Below are positions 60,179-64,000 of a stretch of DNA of 64,000 bases, in pieces. The notes below the pieces were generated by a model. That model did not search any database. It was given only the letters and a program-made list of their open reading frames with translations, and was not told the DNA's origin. Position 1 is the first letter of the stretch. Every line of letters begins with the position of its first letter. The position numbers and the translations under genes are program-made. The DNA comes from Plotosus lineatus (taxonomy: Eukaryota > Chordata > Actinopteri > Siluriformes > Plotosidae), in NCBI GenBank assembly GCA_024760905.1, contig CM045735.1, positions 31,651,749 through 31,715,748 of the forward strand. The letters are read 5' to 3'.

Positions 60179-60187
60179 TATGCATAC

Positions 60188-60304
60188 GTCAGTCGGAGGG
60201 GTGGGGGGGTGGAGGTGTGGGGGGGTGATCCTACTTCAAGGACTTCGATGGTCGCGTGGGGACCTCGGGCCCAATTAACTGTGGAAAGTGAGGGATCCCT
60301 GTAT
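60188..60304 (-). mobile_element. Tigger-like MITE end
   Basis: 'cccaattaactgtggaaagt' and 'gagggatccctgta' match the right end of 25419-25720. Only this end is present, next to the Tc1 right end. Confidence 0.55.
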
Positions 60305-61360
60305 TACAATACTCTGAATTTTCCAAAATGATTATGTATTAGACTTTTCCAACATTTTGCCATTTAACATGTTTGATCTCCTTCACAGCTAAAACCATCT
60401 TAGATAGCCTACAACTGATGCTTCCAATGGATTAAGCAGGTTGTTATACATTAGAAACAAAACTGTCAGGCTCTTGGCTTGGTTGGTTGAAGTTCAATGG
60501 ATTTTCAAAATTTGACTATTTTTGGCATTTTTATCAAATGTCACTTATCTGACCCACTTTAAACCCCAAACCATGATAGATAGCCTAAAACGGATGCTTA
60601 TAGTGGATTAAGCAGGTATTTTCCCCTTGGAAACAAAAGTATAACGATATTGACTTGGTTGGTTAAATTTGAATGAATTTTCAAAGATTGTTCATTTTGG
60701 GTCATTTTTTTCCATGATGTAAATTGCAGTTTGAGGCATTTTTGAGGGACAATAACTTCAAAAGTGAGAAGAACTGGCCTCCATAAAAAATTAGAGTGGT
60801 TTAGGCCAGCCCAATATCTTGGAAGATAACATAATTAGGCTTTATAGATGTATAACTTTGAAAATATGAGCGTCTAAAAATGTTATCTTTGCCAATTTGG
60901 TGCTACTATAATTTGGGAAAAAAATGCATATTGAAATGGATTTTACTATAAAAATTATTACCCGAGAGACCTGACACTCCACAATCCATAACTAGGTTTC
61001 AGAAATGACTGAGAAATGGCATTAAGTCTTTGTAGAAAGTAATAATTTTTGTTTCATAGTCTCCCCAAATGTGTTCCACATGATGTCCGAGCCAGGGGCC
61101 TGAAGCAGTGGTAAAGGAACAGGCTCTATCTCGGAAACCATTCAAGATAATTGCATGAAATTTCGACTGGTGATTTGTAATGGTAAACCCAACAAATAGA
61201 AAGAAACCACCCAGTTATGATGACTTTAATTTATTCAGTGCTGGTACCTAATTTTATGTACTGGAATTTACATTAGGTATTCAATGCACTACAAATGCTG
61301 ATGTTCCTTTCAAGAAGGTTTTAATGGAGCATCAGGACTATATCATATATCCTCTATATC
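60305..61360. repeat. Unclassified sequence with a 176-bp degenerate duplication
   Basis: 'gatagcctacaactgatgct' at 60403 and 'gatagcctaaaacggatgct' at 60579 start two related units, both with 'tggattaagcagg' and 'gacttggttggtt'-like blocks. The remainder to 61360 is not recognised. Confidence 0.5.
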
Positions 61361-61367
61361 AGGAGTC

Positions 61368-61440
61368 GGCAACCCGCAGCTCCTGAGCCACATGCAACTA
61401 TTTCACCTCTTTGGTGCGGCTCCGTGGCTTTTCAAAATAA
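61368..61440 (+). repeat. hAT-type terminus (solo)
   Basis: 'caggagtcggcaacccgcag' with 'ctcctgagccacatgcaact' is a common hAT end in vertebrates. No partner end is visible. Confidence 0.5.
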
Positions 61441-61684
61441 TGTTGTACTTTACAGTGGCCGACGGGTGCACCAAAAGGTGCTGATTTATTCACATCGGAA
61501 GCACTTCGGGCTTCCAGGGGTTAGAGAGTTAAACCAGCTTTCACCTGAATGATGTGGGTACCATCCAAAAATGTTCTTTTAGGGTTGAAAATTACATAGA
61601 TGAACATTAACAGTCAAGGGTGTGGGCGGATATTTATTTGTTGTGGGCGGGGTTATTTTGTGTATGTGTCCACAAGAACACAAG

Positions 61685-61686
<2 letters not shown>

Positions 61687-61741
<55 letters not shown>
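61687..61741. repeat. (AC)n microsatellite
   Basis: About 54 bases of CA. Confidence 0.95.
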
Positions 61742-61744
<3 letters not shown>

Positions 61745-61789
61745 CACCCCGCCCACTTCAAATAAATATCAAAGAGCCCTAAAAGAGTT

Positions 61790-61972
61790 CATGGCAAACA
61801 CACACACAAAAGCATTCACACTTGCACCCAGAGGCAACATGAAACAGTCATTTTACGTAATGTGCATGTCTTTGGACTGTTGGAGCAAACTTGAGCACCA
61901 GAGAAAACCCACACAAGCACAGCTCGCACCCAGGACCTTCTTGTTGTAAGGCAGACGTAGTAACAAAAAAAA
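61790..61972 (-). mobile_element. tRNA-head/L2 SINE, interrupted by a LINE
   Basis: The minus-strand SINE middle and part of its head lie here ('aaggcagacgtagtaac' at the edge). The rest of the head, 'taaccactacgccattgtgc' plus 'tgccc', appears at 63083-63108 on the other side of the LINE. Confidence 0.7.
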
Positions 61973-63084
61973 ACTATAGCACAGACAGCTGCCACCTCCA
62001 GAAGTTCTCGGACGACTCCGCCATCGTGGGCCGTGTGTCAGAGGGGAACGAGCTGGAGTACCGGTCGGTCATCGTTGACTTCGTGGACTGGTGTGAGCAC
62101 AACCACTTGTGCTTGAACACCAGGAAGACGAAGGAGATGGTGGTCGACTTCAGAAGAAGCACACTAACACACACAGACACACACACAAAATCACTAGTGA
62201 ACATCCAGGGACAGAACATTGAGATAATGAACAGTTTCAAATACCTGGGCGTTCACCTTAACAATAAACTGGACTGGTCCCACAACACCAACGCCCTGTA
62301 CAAGAAGGGCCAGAGTCGCCTCCACCTTCTGAGGAGACTCAGGTCCTTCGGCGTATGCAGACCTCTGCTCAGGACATTTTATGACTCTGTTGTAGCCTCT
62401 GCAATCCTCTACGCTGCCATCTGATGGGCCCCGGGCAGCACAGAGCGGGACAGAAAGAGACTGAACAAGCTGGTCAGGAGGGCCAGCTCTGTCCTCGGCT
62501 GCCCACTGGACTCTGTGGAGGAGGTGAGTGAGAGGAGGATGGTAGCAAAGCTCACATCCATCATGAACAACAGCTCTCACCCACTGCACCAGACTGTAGA
62601 GAAGCTGAGTAGCTCCTTCAGTGGACGGCTGAGACATCCTCAGTGCAGGAAGGAGCGCTACCGCAGGTCGTTCATTCCCACCGCTGTCAGACTGTACAAT
62701 GCCACTTTGTAACTGTCTGTGAAAATACCGGTTATGTGCAATAAAAACCCCGTACACTTTAATCAACCACATCTACCCCACTGACTGTGAACATCAACCC
62801 ATCTACTCTGCACTCAGATACATTACACTTTAATATAGGCCAGTCTATAAAGTTGCTCCATTCTTTTCTTTTATTGTTTATTAATTTATACTATTTATGT
62901 ATCTATTTATTTATTTACTTATATAATATATATGTATGTGTGTATGTTTGTATATGTATCTATTTTTGCACCCCCTACTGATGGTACCGCAAGAGCCTAT
63001 AACAGTGAATTTCTCCATTGTGAGATTAATAAAGCTGTATCTTATCTTATCTTATCTTATCTTATCTTATCTTATCTTATCTTA
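61973..63084 (+). mobile_element. LINE (CR1/L2/Rex1-like), 5'-truncated, nested in a SINE
   Basis: It begins inside the RT coding region and ends in a 3'UTR with 'gtgagattaataaagctgt' followed by a (CTTAT)n tail (63041-63084). Target duplication is only 'taac'. It is GC-richer than its surroundings, which suggests a fairly recent arrival. Confidence 0.85.
61975..62712 (+). pseudogene. LINE reverse transcriptase, C-terminal part
   Basis: LQKFSDDSAIVGRVSEGNEL is the active-site region with FSDD in place of the usual FADD. Then CLNTRKTKEMVVDFRRSTLT, FKYLGVHLNNKLDWSHNTNA and LLRRLRSFGVCRPLLRTFYD follow. A TGA at 62422 ends the frame where family members read a tryptophan-containing AW-x-G motif; the thumb continues in 62515-62712 (RRSFIPTAVRLYNATL, the family C-terminus). 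Confidence 0.85.
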
Positions 63085-63159
63085 ACCACTACGCCATTGT
63101 GCTGCCCATAAATAAATAAATATATACACATATACCCCCGTGCCCGGCACGCGACTATA

Positions 63160-63470
63160 AATAGTGTTTACTGCGCTTCATTTTGTTTGCTCGGTGCTTT
63201 TCCCCTCCACCATAGAAAACACAGTGAGAGCGCCACTGCCACCTACTATAGAGGATGCGCAATCACACTTTTTTCCTCCTTTATACTGCTTAATCACTTT
63301 CATCTTTGTTTCCAACGACAGTGCCTTCCTTGCTTTTTTGGTAGAATTGACATCTGATGAATCGAACTTCCTCTCGGGGGCCATGGTAACGGTGTACAGT
63401 AAATTAATGTAAAATTGTACTGTAAAAGAGATGTTTCTGCAATGGTATCTAGTCATTAAGTTTAGTGGTA
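63160..63470 (-). pseudogene. Tigger transposase N-terminal remnant
   Basis: The minus-strand frame has MAPERKFDSSDVNSTKKARK and ALSLETKMKVIKQYKGGKKC, the start of the CENP-B-like DNA-binding domain of Tigger transposases. It stops being similar after about 50 residues. Confidence 0.7.
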
Positions 63471-63624
63471 GAATGCTGTGAGTGTGAGATGCTGGGATGC
63501 TGGGATGCCACAACTATCTTATGTGCTACACTGCCAGACATGTACAGTAAACTCATAATAGGCATCTGCTAGACGTGGTTGTAAGTATGGGTGGTCGTAA
63601 CTCGCGCACGTCGTAATTCGGAGA

Positions 63625-63626
<2 letters not shown>

Positions 63627-63696
<70 letters not shown>
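63627..63696. repeat. (AT)n microsatellite
   Basis: About 70 bases of alternating AT. Frames through it are artefacts. Confidence 0.95.
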
Positions 63697-63700
<4 letters not shown>

Positions 63701-64000
63701 CACAAGCACCAGCCTGGGTGTTTCTGTGTGGAGTTTGCATGCTCTACCCATGCTTGTGTGGGTTACTTCCAGGTACTCCAGTTTCCTCCCACAGTTCAAA
63801 AAACATGAACAGTATTTTAATTGGCTGTTCCAACTCACCCCTAGTAGTGAATGTGAGTGTGAATGTTTGTGTGAGTGTTGACCTTGCGATCACCTGGCGA
63901 GCTGTCCTGGGTGTGCCCTACCCTCACTCAGTGTTGGCTAAAATGGGTTCCAGTCCATAATTCTGATTAAGCAGTTCAGACAACGAATGATACTTATTTT
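63701..64000 (+). mobile_element. tRNA-head/L2-tail SINE, head lost
   Basis: 'gtgtggagtttgcatgctct', 'cagtttcctcccacagttca', 'ctggcgagctgtcctgggtg' and an L2-like 'attctgattaagcagttcag' end appear in order. The (AT)n run replaces the head. It reaches the window edge. Confidence 0.75.

Noticed and set aside
61600..61949. Frames with HTHTHT or TTHTHT runs
   Set aside because: They are translations of the (AC)n microsatellite.

Overview
This is vertebrate nuclear DNA, most likely from a ray-finned fish. It has introns with GT/AG sites, short coding exons, two Pol III tRNA genes, and a repeat set typical of teleosts: Tc1-like, Tigger/pogo and hAT transposons, RTE-clade LINEs ending in the 'gctgtggcgacccctga' tail, and tRNA-derived SINEs with L2-type or RTE-type tails. 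Nothing bacterial, no operon and no CRISPR is present. The species cannot be fixed from sequence alone.

Host genes. (1) An mzt2-like gene (mitotic-spindle organizing protein 2) lies on the minus strand at the left edge. It has a probable untranslated first exon near 4062-4150 and a coding exon at 2538-2742; the rest lies outside the window. (2) A zinc-finger/coiled-coil protein gene that I cannot name lies on the minus strand from about 34504 to 6933. Seven well-phased exons (25296 to 6933) give 470 residues. A possible first exon at 34490-34504 would complete a 474-residue protein with a promoter-like region upstream. (3) Two tRNA genes, Cys(GCA) and Ala(UGC), sit on the minus strand at 42302-42373 and 42711-42782. 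(4) A possible first coding exon of an unidentified plus-strand gene lies at 55314-55383.

Repeats fill most of the rest. 0.2-1.7 kb: Tc1 copy 1. 9.3-11.9 kb: internally deleted RTE. 13.7-16.8 kb: two different Tc1 elements end to end. 16.9-18.5 kb: a Tigger-type element containing a long hairpin. 19.4-21.9 kb: Tc1, pogo-like, RTE and mariner remnants. 24.2-28.4 kb: Tigger elements, one nested in a Tc1. 28.4-30.2 kb: SINE, RTE and a solo Tc1 end. 30.2-31.9 kb: a hAT inside a Tigger. 33.0-33.8 kb: a pogo-like element split by an RTE fragment. 35.7-37.3 kb: a LINE split by a SINE. 38.0-47.6 kb: SINEs, two nearly full RTE copies in opposite orientation around the tRNA genes, and a deleted RTE with a perfect target duplication. 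48-54.7 kb: SINE-rich. 55.7-60.3 kb: a TIR element, a young SINE, Tigger, and a third Tc1 family. 62-63.1 kb: a LINE nested in a SINE.

The most interesting signal is a modular SINE family. One tRNA-like head and body is joined, at the same point ('cgtgtttct'), to an RTE-type tail, to an L2-type tail, or to a third unrecognised tail. The RTE-type tail is itself the 5' and 3' ends of the local RTE LINE fused together, and the window also holds an intermediate: an RTE copy with about 2.4 kb deleted that moved as a unit. Similar composite tails are known from DANA/HE1-type SINEs. The tail swapping and the visible intermediates in one locus are what deserve a second look.
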